Shown: positions 8,039-17,114, numbered from the stretch's first letter. The stretch: 28,126 nt of DNA from an uncultured Collinsella sp. (GCA_902494535.1 CABUTO010000031.1:1-28126); one strand, 5' to 3'. Translations and numbers: made by a program. Notes: generated by a model from the letters alone, not told the origin.

Positions 8039-8090
8039 CATGGCGCGTAACCATTTACCGAAAATGGGCCAACTTTTTTATCTTGCCCGT

Positions 8091-8117
8091 ACATGTTTAA
8101 ACAACATGTTCTACAAT
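8091..8117 (+). promoter_or_regulatory. malQ-glgP promoter region with HutC-type palindrome
   Basis: The inverted repeat ACATGTT-TAAAC-AACATGT (8091-8109) contains TGTTTAAACA (8094-8103), which fits the HutC/TreR-type pattern GT-N-TA-N-AC. A -10-like TACAAT follows at 8112-8117, so a bound regulator would cover the -35 region. Near-identical TTGTTTAAAC sites occur at 18085 and 18207. The -35 itself is not recognisable. Confidence 0.45.
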
Positions 8118-8202
8118 AGATGTATCGAATCAGAACACCGGGGGCGGACTGCTCTTCCATCGACAGGCTGACCCCACAACAAGAAGGTTGGTGAGCGCAT
8201 TC

Positions 8203-9708
8203 ATGGAGCGTGCAAGCGGTGTCCTCATGCCTGTCTCATCTCTGCCAGGACCATACGGAATCGGCGGCTTTGGCTGGAATGCCTACGACTTTGTCGATTT
8301 TCTTGCCTCGTGCAAACAACATTACTGGCAGATTCTGCCCCTTACGACGACGAGCTATGGCGACTCGCCCTATCAGTCGTTCTCGGCCCGTGCGGGCAAC
8401 CCCAATTTCATCGACTTTGCCGAGCTTATCGAGGCCGGCTATCTGGAGCAGTGCGATATCGACGGCGTGTACCTGGGCTCCGACCCCAGCAATGTCGACT
8501 ATGGTGCCATCTTTGGTGGCCGTCGTCAGATTCTCGACCGCGCCGCCGAGCGCTTTGCCGCCGACAAGCCGGCCGACTTCGACGGCTTTGTCCAAACCAA
8601 CGAAGACTGGCTCATCCCCTACTGCGAGTTCATGACCGTCAAGGAGGAGTGCGGTCTCAAGGCATTTTGGGAGTGGCCCGAGGAGCTCCGTACCCGCGGT
8701 GAGGCTTCTGCCAAGGTCTGCGCCGCCCATCCCGCGCGCATGCTCTACCACCAGATGACGCAGTACTTCTTCGATCGTCAGTGGAGTCGCCTCAAGGCCT
8801 ATGCCAACAAGCGCGACATCCTCATCATCGGCGACCTGCCCATCTATGTCTCGCGCGACTCCGTCGAGATGTGGGCCACGCCCGAGCTCTTTAAGATCGA
8901 CGCCGCCGGCAATCCCGTAAGTGTCGCCGGCACGCCGCCCGACCAGTTCTCGGCCACCGGCCAGTACTGGGGAAATCCCATCTACGACTGGGACGCCATG
9001 GAAGCCGACGGTTTCTCCTGGTGGGAGGGCCGCATCCGCGCCGCCCTCGACATGTACGATATCATCCGCCTGGATCACTTCCGCGGCTTCGAGGCCTATT
9101 GGGAGGTGCCGTTCTCCTCACCCGATTCGTCCTACGGTTCGTGGACGCAGGGCCCCGGCCTCAAGTTCTTTAAGACGCTCGAGGAAAAGCTCGGCACGCT
9201 GCCCATCATCGCCGAAGACCTGGGCTTCCTCACCCCCGGCGTCATCGACATGCGCGACAACTCGGGCTTCCCCGGCATGAAGATCTTGCAGTTCGCCTTT
9301 GAGGGCACCAACTCGTACTACCTGCCGCACAACTACATTGCCAACACCGTCGCCTATGTGGGCACACACGACAACGAGACGGCGCGCGGTTGGTTTGAGG
9401 GAACGGCCACCCCGCGTCAGCGCGAGCAGACGGCCCTGTACACCCACCAGCAGGCAGGCGAGCCCATGGCCGATGCACTCAACCGCACCATCGCCGCCAG
9501 CGTGAGCGATACCTGTATCTACACCATGCAAGACCTGCTCAACCTGGGCAACGAGGCACGCATCAACACCCCCGCCACCCTGGGCGGCAACTGGACCTGG
9601 CGCATGCTCGATGGTGCCATCACCCGCGAGCTCGAGCACAAGCTCACCGACTGGACCGAAACCTACTTCCGCATTCCGTCGGAAGCCGAAATTGAGCTTC
9701 CCCAATAG
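8203..9708 (+). CDS. malQ: 4-alpha-glucanotransferase (amylomaltase)
   Basis: MalQ transfers alpha-1,4-glucan segments between maltooligosaccharides in the cytosol and makes longer chains usable by phosphorylase. It is a GH77 enzyme of 501 residues, of the short Gram-positive type. The N-terminus ERASGVLMPVSSLPGPYGIG is diagnostic. The expected catalytic residues are D291 (IIRLDHFRG), E338 (IIAEDLG) and D390 (THDNET). GDLPIYVSRDSVEMWA is another family signature. The frame is open from a TTG at 8188, but the ATG at 8203 lies seven bases after GGTGAG and matches the family N-terminus. Its terminator lies before glgP, so glgP has either its own promoter or partial readthrough. Confidence 0.95.
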   Translation: MERASGVLMPVSSLPGPYGIGGFGWNAYDFVDFLASCKQHYWQILPLTTTSYGDSPYQSFSARAGNPNFIDFAELIEAGYLEQCDIDGVYLGSDPSNVDYGAIFGGRRQILDRAAERFAADKPADFDGFVQTNEDWLIPYCEFMTVKEECGLKAFWEWPEELRTRGEASAKVCAAHPARMLYHQMTQYFFDRQWSRLKAYANKRDILIIGDLPIYVSRDSVEMWATPELFKIDAAGNPVSVAGTPPDQFSATGQYWGNPIYDWDAMEADGFSWWEGRIRAALDMYDIIRLDHFRGFEAYWEVPFSSPDSSYGSWTQGPGLKFFKTLEEKLGTLPIIAEDLGFLTPGVIDMRDNSGFPGMKILQFAFEGTNSYYLPHNYIANTVAYVGTHDNETARGWFEGTATPRQREQTALYTHQQAGEPMADALNRTIAASVSDTCIYTMQDLLNLGNEARINTPATLGGNWTWRMLDGAITRELEHKLTDWTETYFRIPSEAEIELPQ

Positions 9709-9756
9709 GAGCCACCGCACCCGACCCCATTCCATCGTGCGGACGCGTCCGTTTTC

Positions 9757-9796
9757 CCCGCGCGAGGCCATTCCAATCCCTCGCGCGGGCTTCTTT
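9757..9796 (+). terminator. Terminator between malQ and glgP
   Basis: CCCGCGCGAGG (9757-9767) pairs with CCTCGCGCGGG (9779-9789), followed by CTTCTTTT. The stem is strong. It lies 41 bp before the glgP start, so glgP expression depends on readthrough or on a promoter not recognised here. Confidence 0.75.
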
Positions 9797-9836
9797 TGTA
9801 TTTCTGACATGTAATCAACCCATCACAGGAGGAAAC

Positions 9837-12104
9837 ATGCCCCGTATCAATCTCGCAGAACTCGCCGAGCAGTCCTTCGGAACTTCGCTCGAGCAGCTCG
9901 ATGACCGTCGTATTTATAAGCTGCTGGTCAAGCTCGTGCAGGAGCACTCTGCTGCCTGTCCTCTCAACAACGGCAAGAAAAAGCTCTACTACATCTCTGC
10001 CGAGTTTTTGATCGGCAAGCTGCTCATCAACAATATGATCGACCTTGGCATCTATGACGAGGTTAAGGACCAGCTCACCGCCGCGGGCCACGACCTCAAC
10101 AAGATCGAGGAGTTCGAGGTCGAGCCGTCGCTCGGCAACGGCGGCCTGGGCCGTCTGGCCGCATGCTTCTTGGATTCCATCGCCACGCTGGGCCTTACCG
10201 GCGACGGCGTGGGCCTCAACTACCATTACGGCCTGTTCCGCCAGCGCTTTGTCGACAACCAGCAGAAGGCCGTCCCCGACGAGTGGCTTGGCGAGCAAGA
10301 CATCCTGATCGACGACGACCGCTCCTACACCGTCGAGTTCGGTGATTTTGCCGTTACTTCCAAGCTCGTCAACATCGATGTGCCCGGTTATGGCCAGCCC
10401 ACCAAGAACCGCCTGCGCCTGTTTGACCTGGCAAGTGTCGACGACGGCCTGGTCCCCGGCAGCTCCATCGACTTCGACAAGACCGAGATCGCCAAGAGCC
10501 TCACCTTGTTCCTCTATCCGGATGATTCCGACGAGCAGGGCCGCCTGCTTCGCATCTACCAGGAATACTTCATGGTGGGCAACGCCGCCCAGCTCCTGAT
10601 CGACGAGGCCATCGAGCGCGGCAGCAACTTGCACGACCTGGCCGACTACGCCGTAGTCCAGATCAATGACACGCACCCCACCATGGTCATCCCCGAGCTC
10701 ATTCGCTTGCTCACCACCAAGCACGACATCGAGTTTGACGAGGCCGTGACCATCGTGCGCTCCATGGTCGCCTACACTAACCACACGATTCTTGCCGAGG
10801 CGCTCGAAAAGTGGCCGCTCACCAGCCTGCAGAAGGTCTCCCCTGCCATCGCCGACATTATCGTCAAGCTCGACGAGGTCGCCAAGGCCGAGCACGACGA
10901 CCCGCGTGTCGCCATCATCGACGAGTACGACACCGTCCACATGGCCCACATGGACATCCACTTTGGCTTCTCCATCAACGGCGTCGCCGCACTCCACACC
11001 AAGATCCTGGAGGACACCGAGCTTCATCCGTTCTACGAGATCTACCCCGAGAAGTTCTCCAACAAGACCAACGGCATCACCTTCCGCCGCTGGATCCAGG
11101 GAGCCAACCCCGCGCTCGCCAACCTGCTCGACGATGTGATCGGCACCGACTGGCGCAGCACCGGCGATCTGAGCAAACTCGCCAAGTTCGCCGACGACAA
11201 AGATGTTCTTGAGCGCCTGGCTGCCACCAAGACCGAGGCCAAGGCCATCATGCGCCAGTTCATGGCGCTCGAGCAGGGTGTGACCATTCCCTCCAACGCC
11301 ATCATCGATGTTCAGGTCAAGCGTATCCACGAGTACAAGCGCCAGCAGATGCTCGCGCTCTACATCATCTGGAAGTATCTCGACATCAAAAACGGCAATA
11401 AGCCTAAGCACCCCGTCACCATCATCTTTGGCGGCAAGGCAGCGCCTGCCTATACCATCGCTCAGGACATCATCCACCTAATCCTGACGCTGTCCCAGTG
11501 GATAGCCAACGACCCCGACGTGGCCCCCTACCTGCAGGTCGTCATGATCGAGAACTACAACGTCACCGCCGCCGAGCGCGTAATCCCCGCCGCCGACATC
11601 TCCGAGCAGATCAGTCTGGCCTCCAAGGAGGCGAGCGGCACTTCCAACATGAAGTTCATGCTCAACGGCGCCCTGACCCTGTGCACGCTCGACGGTGCCA
11701 ACGTGGAGATTGCTGAGCTCGTGGGCGACGAGAACATCTATACCTTTGGCGCCTCGTCCAAACAGGTCGAGCAGCTCTACGCCGACGGCACCTACAACGC
11801 CGGCGCGCTCTACCGCAAGCCCGGCATCAAACTGCTGGTGGACTTCATCACCAACCCCGCCTTTATGGCGACCGGCAACGCGGAGCGCCTGCAGCGTCTG
11901 CACGACGACATCAAGGGCAAGGACTGGTTTATGGCCCTGCTCGACATTGAGGAGTACATCCAGACCAAGGAGCGCGTGCTGGCCGACTACGAGGACCAGG
12001 ATGCCTGGATGCGCAAGGCGCTGATCAACATCGCCAACGCCGGCGCCTTCTCGTCCGACCGTACGATCTCCCAGTACAACGACGAGATTTGGCACCTGGA
12101 CTAA
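9837..12104 (+). CDS. glgP: Glycogen/maltodextrin phosphorylase
   Basis: This PLP enzyme releases glucose-1-phosphate from the non-reducing ends of alpha-1,4-glucans with phosphate (GT35). It has 755 residues, the length of the short bacterial maltodextrin-type phosphorylases. Signatures in order: EFLIGKLLINNM, EPSLGNGGLGRLAACFLDS, GLNYHYGLFRQ, QINDTHPTMVIPE, VKRIHEYKRQQ and the PLP-lysine block, with K606 in SNMKFMLNGAL. The usual EASGTGNMK reads EASGTSNMK here, a mild substitution next to the PLP lysine. ATG 9837 is preceded by AGGAGGAAAC. It acts on the products of MalQ, and the two genes probably serve intracellular maltodextrin or glycogen use. A terminator follows. Confidence 0.95.
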   Translation: MPRINLAELAEQSFGTSLEQLDDRRIYKLLVKLVQEHSAACPLNNGKKKLYYISAEFLIGKLLINNMIDLGIYDEVKDQLTAAGHDLNKIEEFEVEPSLGNGGLGRLAACFLDSIATLGLTGDGVGLNYHYGLFRQRFVDNQQKAVPDEWLGEQDILIDDDRSYTVEFGDFAVTSKLVNIDVPGYGQPTKNRLRLFDLASVDDGLVPGSSIDFDKTEIAKSLTLFLYPDDSDEQGRLLRIYQEYFMVGNAAQLLIDEAIERGSNLHDLADYAVVQINDTHPTMVIPELIRLLTTKHDIEFDEAVTIVRSMVAYTNHTILAEALEKWPLTSLQKVSPAIADIIVKLDEVAKAEHDDPRVAIIDEYDTVHMAHMDIHFGFSINGVAALHTKILEDTELHPFYEIYPEKFSNKTNGITFRRWIQGANPALANLLDDVIGTDWRSTGDLSKLAKFADDKDVLERLAATKTEAKAIMRQFMALEQGVTIPSNAIIDVQVKRIHEYKRQQMLALYIIWKYLDIKNGNKPKHPVTIIFGGKAAPAYTIAQDIIHLILTLSQWIANDPDVAPYLQVVMIENYNVTAAERVIPAADISEQISLASKEASGTSNMKFMLNGALTLCTLDGANVEIAELVGDENIYTFGASSKQVEQLYADGTYNAGALYRKPGIKLLVDFITNPAFMATGNAERLQRLHDDIKGKDWFMALLDIEEYIQTKERVLADYEDQDAWMRKALINIANAGAFSSDRTISQYNDEIWHLD

Positions 12105-12131
12105 CCCATTCCCCTTACCATCCTCTTGAGG

Positions 12132-12163
12132 AACGGAGTCGTGGCAACACGGCTCCGTTTTTT
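12132..12163 (+). terminator. glgP intrinsic terminator
   Basis: ACGGAGTCGTG-GCAA-CACGGCTCCGT is an 11-bp stem with one wobble and a GCAA tetraloop, followed by six T. It lies 28 bp after the glgP stop. Confidence 0.93.
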
Positions 12164-12204
12164 GTGCCCGTGCGTTGCCCCTGTGAGCCGCCTCGACTAA
12201 ATCG

Positions 12205-12500
12205 TCTCAATCTGTAACACCTATTCGGCCAAAACGGTCCTACCTGCTACAGATCAAGACAAACCGGTTCTTTCCCTAGGGTTTATCTCAATCTGTAACA
12301 TCTAACGTCCGAAATCCGCCCTTACTGTTACAGATCGAGACAAATGGATAAGCCGGCTAAAACAATCTCGTTCTGTAACAGGTAACTACCGAAATCAGTC
12401 CTTCGTGTTACAGATCGAGATGAAAGGACAGGCGGCTCAACTCAATCTCGTCCTTTAACATCTAAAGCCAATTCGATCCTCTACTTGTTACAAATCGAGA
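12205..12500. repeat. Array of eight alternating 15-bp sites, 40-bp spacing
   Basis: Sites related to TGTTACAGATCGAGA start at 12205, 12245, 12286, 12326, 12366, 12406, 12446 and 12486, alternating in orientation. Spacers are 25 nt, with one of 26. This equals four 80-bp tandem units, each an imperfect 15-bp inverted repeat around a 25-nt loop. The two central units have one mismatch each; the outer ones are more decayed. Odd spacers share a loose pattern with CCGAAATC and GTCCTT, and even spacers begin CAAA. The array fills the convergent gap between the glgP and ABC-operon terminators. Alternating orientation recalls REP/BIME clusters. No open frame overlaps it convincingly. Confidence 0.88.
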
Positions 12501-12533
12501 CAAACGACCGACCAGACAGCCCCGTCATAAAGA

Positions 12534-12572
12534 AAGGCTCCCCTCTCGCCCAGTGGACGGGAGGGGAGCCTT
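12534..12572 (-). terminator. Terminator of the sugar ABC operon
   Basis: AAGGCTCCCCTCTCG and CGGGAGGGGAGCCTT form a long stem around a short loop. On the minus strand it is followed by TTTCTTTAT. It lies 69 bp past the stop of the ATPase gene. Confidence 0.85.
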
Positions 12573-12640
12573 ATATGTGACCACGGCAAAAGGATGGCAA
12601 AGCCGCAGTCGCCCAAAAGGAGGGCCTGGATGCACCGGGC

Positions 12641-13840
12641 CTAGATAAGGTTCTTGCCAGAGACCTTATCGAAGAGATGGGTCGCGTTCTTCTCGAACTT
12701 GAACCAGATGGTGTCGCCAGCCTTGAGTGCACCCTTGGCCTCAAGGTCGACAACGGGAATGATCAGGACAAACTGGCCGTCGGGAGCGGTCACGTGGACA
12801 TGCTCGGTCGAGCCCATGAGCTCGGTCACCTCGACGGTACCCTGGAGCGCACCCTCCTCGTCCTTGTCGGCAAGCAGAATCTGCTCGGGGCGCACGCCGG
12901 CCGTGATCTCCTTCACGTCGCCGCCGTCCCAGTTGAGAGCAAGCTGAGCGCAGGTCTCGGGAGCGAGCGCCACATTCATGTCCTCGGTCTTGACGGTAAA
13001 GCCGTTGCCCGAGTGCACCAGCTGGGCATCGAAGAAGTTCATCTGCGGCACGCCGATAAAGCCGGCGACGAAGATGTTCGCGGGGTGGTTGAAGACCTCC
13101 TGCGGGGTGGCGATCTGCTGGACGACGCCGTCCTTCATGACCACGATACGATCGCCGAGGGTCATGGCCTCGGTCTGGTCGTGGGTAACGTAGATAAAGG
13201 TGCCCTTGATCTCGTGACGCAGCTTGATGAGCTCGGCACGCATTTGGTTACGGAGCTTGGCGTCCAGGTTAGACAGCGGCTCGTCCATCAGGAAGACCTT
13301 GGGGTCACGCACGATGGCGCGGCCGATGGCGACGCGCTGACGCTGACCGCCCGAGAGCGCCTTGGGCTTACGGTCGAGGTACTCGGTAATGCCCAGGATC
13401 TCGGCAGCAGAGCGAACCTTACGGTCGATCTCGTCCTTGGGGACCTTCTTGAGCTCAAGCGTAAACGCCATGTTCTCGTACACCGTCATATTGGGGTACA
13501 GAGCATAGCTCTGGAACACCATGGCAATGTCGCGGTCCTTGGGCGCCACGTCGTTGACGCGCTTGCCGTCGATGAGCACGTCGCCCGAAGTGATGTCCTC
13601 CAGGCCAGCGACCATGCGCATCGTCGTGGACTTGCCGCAGCCAGACGGGCCAACGAGAACGACAAACTCCTGGTCATGCACGGTGAGATTAAAGTCCTCT
13701 ACCGCGAGCACGCCGTCCTCGGTAACCTTGAGGTTGTGCTTCTTCTCCTCGGTCTTCTTCTTTTTGCCAAAGAAGCCCTTCTTTTTGGACTCGTTGTTGG
13801 GATACACCTTCTGAACATGTTTGAGAACGATCTCGGCCAT
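12641..13840 (-). CDS. ugpC: Sugar ABC transporter ATP-binding protein (UgpC/MsmK family)
   Basis: This cytosolic ATPase energises the carbohydrate importer encoded upstream. It has Walker A GPSGCGKST at 64-72, Q-loop Q110, signature LSGGQ at 162-166, Walker B with D186-E187 (VFLMDEPLSNLDAKLR) and H-loop H220. The C-terminal third is the MalK-type TOBE/regulatory region. About 25 Lys-rich residues (roughly 17-41, including KKKGFFGKKKKTEEKK) are inserted between the first strand KVYPNN and the strand leading to VEDFNL, where MsmK and UgpC normally have a short turn. ATG 13840 is preceded by GAAAGG. It is the last gene of the operon. A GC-rich 8-bp hairpin (13859-13883) lies in the gap after the permease gene. 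ATPases of this family can serve several importers. Confidence 0.93.
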   Translation of the reverse strand: MAEIVLKHVQKVYPNNESKKKGFFGKKKKTEEKKHNLKVTEDGVLAVEDFNLTVHDQEFVVLVGPSGCGKSTTMRMVAGLEDITSGDVLIDGKRVNDVAPKDRDIAMVFQSYALYPNMTVYENMAFTLELKKVPKDEIDRKVRSAAEILGITEYLDRKPKALSGGQRQRVAIGRAIVRDPKVFLMDEPLSNLDAKLRNQMRAELIKLRHEIKGTFIYVTHDQTEAMTLGDRIVVMKDGVVQQIATPQEVFNHPANIFVAGFIGVPQMNFFDAQLVHSGNGFTVKTEDMNVALAPETCAQLALNWDGGDVKEITAGVRPEQILLADKDEEGALQGTVEVTELMGSTEHVHVTAPDGQFVLIIPVVDLEAKGALKAGDTIWFKFEKNATHLFDKVSGKNLI

Positions 13841-13908
13841 GTCTTTACCTTTCGATATGCGGCGCCGCGCTGAGGGGCGCCGCAGAAACTTGCAAAACAG
13901 TTACGGCA

Positions 13909-14748
13909 TCAGCCCTTGACGGCACCTGCCACCACGCCGTCGATGATGTACTTCTGGCAGAGGATGTACATGATGACGATGGGGATAACGACCATCATGA
14001 TGCAGGCCATCATGGGACCGAGCTCGACGTGGCCGTAGCCGCCGCGGAAGTACTGGATCAAGATAGGAATGGTCCTGTACTTGGTGGAGTCGAGGGTAAG
14101 GTAGGGCAGCAGATAGTCGTTCCAGACCCACATGGTCTCGAGAATGCCGACCGAAAGATAGGTGGGCTTCATGATGGGAAGGACGATCTTAAAGAACACC
14201 TGAACCGGGTTGCAGCCGTCGATCATGGCCGCCTCTTCGATCTCGAGCGGAATGTTCTTTACAAAGCCGGCGAACATAAAGACCGCCAGGCCCGCGCCAA
14301 AGCCAAGATAGATAAAGCAGATGTTGAACGGCGTGTTAAAGCCGATGCGGTCCGCCAAATTGGACAGCGTGAACATGAGCATTTGGAAGGGCACGACCAT
14401 CGAGAAGACGAACAGGTAATAGAAGAAGTTCGAGATCTTGTTGTTGACACGGACTACGTACCAAGCGCACATGGAGCAGCACACCAAGATCAGAACGACC
14501 GACGTGACCGTGATGATGAGCGAGTACATAAACGCCGAGGCAAAGCCCTGCTCGTTAAGAGCGTGCACGTAGTTTGCGAGACCGTTGAACGTCTCGGGCG
14601 TGAGCAGATCGAATGCCGTGGTGGTGCTGATTGCAGTTGCCTTTTTAAAGGAATTGAGCGCAATCATGAACACGGGGTAGATCCATGCGAGCGACAGGAT
14701 CGTAAAGAAAATCGAGAGCGCGCGGTTGATAGCCTTATCGCGTTTCAT
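13909..14748 (-). CDS. Carbohydrate ABC transporter permease, MalG type
   Basis: This is the second membrane subunit of a CUT1-type sugar importer. It has 279 residues with about six hydrophobic segments (for example 11-31, 75-98, 108-128, 142-163). The EAA loop, which contacts the ATPase, reads EEAAMIDGCN at 171-180 and continues FFKIVLPIMKP. Its start codon overlaps the stop of the preceding permease by one base (TAATG), indicating translational coupling. It probably pairs with the upstream permease and with the ATPase downstream. Confidence 0.93.
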   Translation of the reverse strand: MKRDKAINRALSIFFTILSLAWIYPVFMIALNSFKKATAISTTTAFDLLTPETFNGLANYVHALNEQGFASAFMYSLIITVTSVVLILVCCSMCAWYVVRVNNKISNFFYYLFVFSMVVPFQMLMFTLSNLADRIGFNTPFNICFIYLGFGAGLAVFMFAGFVKNIPLEIEEAAMIDGCNPVQVFFKIVLPIMKPTYLSVGILETMWVWNDYLLPYLTLDSTKYRTIPILIQYFRGGYGHVELGPMMACIMMVVIPIVIMYILCQKYIIDGVVAGAVKG

Positions 14749-15602
14749 TACTGCTGCACCTCCTTGGACCTCGTGGCCTTAAGCTGAATCATGGAGATAG
14801 CGACGACCAGGATGCAGAAGATAACTGCCTTGGCCTGACCGATGCCCTGCCATGCGATGCCAGCACGCGAGTAGAACGTGTTGTAGATGTTCAGGGCGAG
14901 CATCTCGGTGGAGTGTGCGGGAGCGCCGCCGGTAAGGGCGAGGTTCTGGTCGAACAGCTTAAAGCCGTTGGTGATGGACAGGAACAGGCAGATGGTGATC
15001 GTCGGCATCAGATTGGGGATCTTAACCTTCCAAAACGTCTGCCATGCCGTGGCGCCGTCGACCTTGGCGGCCTCGATGTAGTCGGACGGAATGGACTGCA
15101 GACCAGCGATGTAAATGATCATCATGTAGCCGACCTGCTGCCACAGGGTCAGGATGATAAGGCCCCAGAAGCCAGCAGCAGAGTTAAGGGCGATGAGCTG
15201 GGCGCCCACGTTGGAGAGCAGGCAGTTGATCAGAATCTGCCAAATGTAGCCCAGCACGATGCCGCCGATCAGGTTAGGCATGAAGAAGATCGTACGGAAG
15301 ATGTTGGTGCCCTTGAGCGCCTTGCGGGTGAGCGCCTGCGCAATGGCCAGGGCGATCACGTTGATGAGCACCGTCGACAGGAAGGCAAACGCCACGGTAA
15401 AGAAGAACGACGTGGAGAACTGCGGATCGGACAGCGCGCGCACGTAGTTCTCGATACCGACAAAGTGCGCGTTACTAATGATAATAAACTGGCAGAACGA
15501 GAGATAGAAGCCCTGGATAAAAGGGATCACGAACCCGATCATAAACGCCAGGCACGTGGGCAGCATAAAGAGCGGCCACCAGCGCTTGAGTGCTTTGCCC
15601 AT
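14748..15602 (-). CDS. Carbohydrate ABC transporter permease, MalF type
   Basis: This is the first membrane subunit of the sugar importer. It has 284 residues with six predicted membrane helices; the first (about 11-35) follows a short cytosolic N-terminus, as in the short MalF-like CUT1 permeases. The EAA motif is IEAAKVDGATAWQTFWKVKIP at about 177-196. ATG 15602 is preceded by AAAGGA. It follows the binding-protein gene after an intercistronic hairpin and overlaps the next permease by one base. Confidence 0.93.
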   Translation of the reverse strand: MGKALKRWWPLFMLPTCLAFMIGFVIPFIQGFYLSFCQFIIISNAHFVGIENYVRALSDPQFSTSFFFTVAFAFLSTVLINVIALAIAQALTRKALKGTNIFRTIFFMPNLIGGIVLGYIWQILINCLLSNVGAQLIALNSAAGFWGLIILTLWQQVGYMMIIYIAGLQSIPSDYIEAAKVDGATAWQTFWKVKIPNLMPTITICLFLSITNGFKLFDQNLALTGGAPAHSTEMLALNIYNTFYSRAGIAWQGIGQAKAVIFCILVVAISMIQLKATRSKEVQQ

Positions 15603-15622
15603 AAAAGGGTCCTTTCAATATG

Positions 15623-15658
15623 CAGGGGGCGGGCAAACCAACGTCTGCCCGCCCCCTG
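15623..15658 (-). promoter_or_regulatory. Intercistronic hairpin after the binding-protein gene
   Basis: A perfect 13-bp GC-rich stem (15623-15635 with 15646-15658, loop 10 nt) lies between the binding-protein stop and the MalF-type start. No T-run follows. Such hairpins, as after malE, typically protect the upstream mRNA and lower downstream expression. Confidence 0.7.
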
Positions 15659-15689
15659 TCGCTAATCAGATAGCTTGGGCAGCAACTGC

Positions 15690-17006
15690 TTACTCGGAAG
15701 CGGCCTTCTCGGTCTTCCAGCCATCAACGAAGGCGTTCTTGACGCCGTCCCACTTGGTGTTGTCGGCAGCATAAGCGATGAGAGCCTGCTTGAGGTTCTT
15801 CTTCCACTCCTCGGAGGGGATGTAAACGAAGTCCCAAGCGACGGTCTTCTTGCCGTCCTTGGCCATGGCAACGGCCTGCTGCGAGAAGACGTTGGTGGTC
15901 TCCTTGGCGCTCTTGAACGGAGCGGTCAGACCCATCTTGTCGGCGATGATGCTGGTCGGGGTGTCAGCGGTGACGCACCAATACATGAAGTCCTCGGTGG
16001 CCTTCTGGGCATCCTCGGAAGCCTGGGAACTGACGCACCAGTAGTTCTCGCCGCCGGAGCACAGGCCCTGGTTCTCCTCGCCGTCAACACCGATGTAGAT
16101 GGGCATCATGCCAATCTGATCGTCGGTCATGCCGGCCTTGACGAGGTCAGAGTAGGCCCAAGAGCCGTTCTGGTAGAAGACGGCCTTGCCGGTTGCGAAC
16201 TCGTTGGTGGCGTCGTCGCCGGTCTTGGAAGCAAGCTGCGAAGGATCGCAGGTGGAGTCGGTGATGTACAGGTCGAAGATCTGCTTGTAGTTGTCGAGGA
16301 ACTCACCCTTGATCTCGTCGTCCTCCTGGTTGTGCTCCTTCTCAAACTCGTAGTAGAGCGGCATGTTGGCAAGGTGTGTGGTGTAGCGCCAGCTGGAGGA
16401 GTCGTCCATGCCGGCGGAAGTGAAGGCACCCTCGACACCAAGCTCGTCCTTGCGGGCCTGGATGTCGTCGGCACAAGCCTTCAGCTTGTCGAAGGAGTTG
16501 ATGTCCTCGGCCTTGTAGCCAGCCTTCTCGAGCAGCTGCTTGTTGTAAATAATGCCGAAGCTCTCCTGAACCCAGTCGATGCACACATCCTTGCCGTCGG
16601 ACTGCAGAGCCAGGGAGTCATCAATGAGCTCACCGCGGAGCTTGGTATCGGACAGGTCGGCGCAGTAATCCTTCCAGTTCTTAAGACCGGTGGGGCCATT
16701 GACCTGGAACAGGGTCGGAGCGGAGCTCTTGGACATCTCGGACTTGAGCTTCTCCTCGTAGGTGTTGGAGGCGGCGGTCACGATCTTGACCTCGACGCCC
16801 TTCTCCTTCTTGTACGCCTTGGCGATCTCCTTCCACTCCTTGTCGACCTCGGGCTTGAATTGGAGGAAGTAGACCTCGGCAGCGTCACCAGAAGCAGAGG
16901 AGCCGGAGCCGGCGGAGCCACCGCAGCCCACGAGACCCAGACCAAGAACCGCAGCCGCGGAACCAGCAAAGCCCAGGAACTGCCTTCTGCTCATTTCGTT
17001 CTTCAT
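15690..17006 (-). CDS. Sugar ABC transporter substrate-binding lipoprotein
   Basis: This is an extracellular carbohydrate-binding lipoprotein (family 1 solute-binding protein, MalE-like) that delivers substrate to the two permeases. It has 438 residues. The N-terminus is a Tat-like lipoprotein signal: R7-R8 in SRRQFLGF, a hydrophobic stretch and the lipobox LVGC with C28. A Gly/Ser-rich tether follows, then the binding fold. The frame is open from ATG 17024, but GAAAGGGTGG lies inside that extension and fits ATG 17006. The ligand cannot be read from the sequence; the TreR-like regulator gene next door suggests trehalose or another alpha-glucoside. The promoter region upstream carries two candidate operators. 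Confidence 0.93.
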   Translation of the reverse strand: MKNEMSRRQFLGFAGSAAAVLGLGLVGCGGSAGSGSSASGDAAEVYFLQFKPEVDKEWKEIAKAYKKEKGVEVKIVTAASNTYEEKLKSEMSKSSAPTLFQVNGPTGLKNWKDYCADLSDTKLRGELIDDSLALQSDGKDVCIDWVQESFGIIYNKQLLEKAGYKAEDINSFDKLKACADDIQARKDELGVEGAFTSAGMDDSSSWRYTTHLANMPLYYEFEKEHNQEDDEIKGEFLDNYKQIFDLYITDSTCDPSQLASKTGDDATNEFATGKAVFYQNGSWAYSDLVKAGMTDDQIGMMPIYIGVDGEENQGLCSGGENYWCVSSQASEDAQKATEDFMYWCVTADTPTSIIADKMGLTAPFKSAKETTNVFSQQAVAMAKDGKKTVAWDFVYIPSEEWKKNLKQALIAYAADNTKWDGVKNAFVDGWKTEKAASE

Positions 17007-17114
17007 TACAATCCACCCTTTCACACCGTGGCGGCACCCTTTGCCGCCGCCTTCGGAGATTGGCTCGGGGACTTTGCCCCTTTTGCTGATTTGTACAATA
17101 CGCTATTTGGCTAG

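Noticed and set aside
8188..8202. TTG 8188 or GTG 8191 as malQ start
   Set aside because: The ribosome binding site would be too close, and the family N-terminus (RASGVL...) fits ATG 8203.
9663..11477. Minus-strand frame of 604 codons opposite malQ and glgP
   Set aside because: It is the antisense shadow of glgP, with Val/Asp/Gly/Leu-rich composition typical of such frames and no recognisable domain.
12205..12500. CRISPR array
   Set aside because: Repeats are only 15 bp, alternate in orientation and diverge, and spacers resemble each other. No cas gene is present.
12677..13873. Plus-strand frame of 398 codons opposite the ABC ATPase
   Set aside because: It is an antisense shadow; the minus-strand frame has all ABC ATPase motifs.
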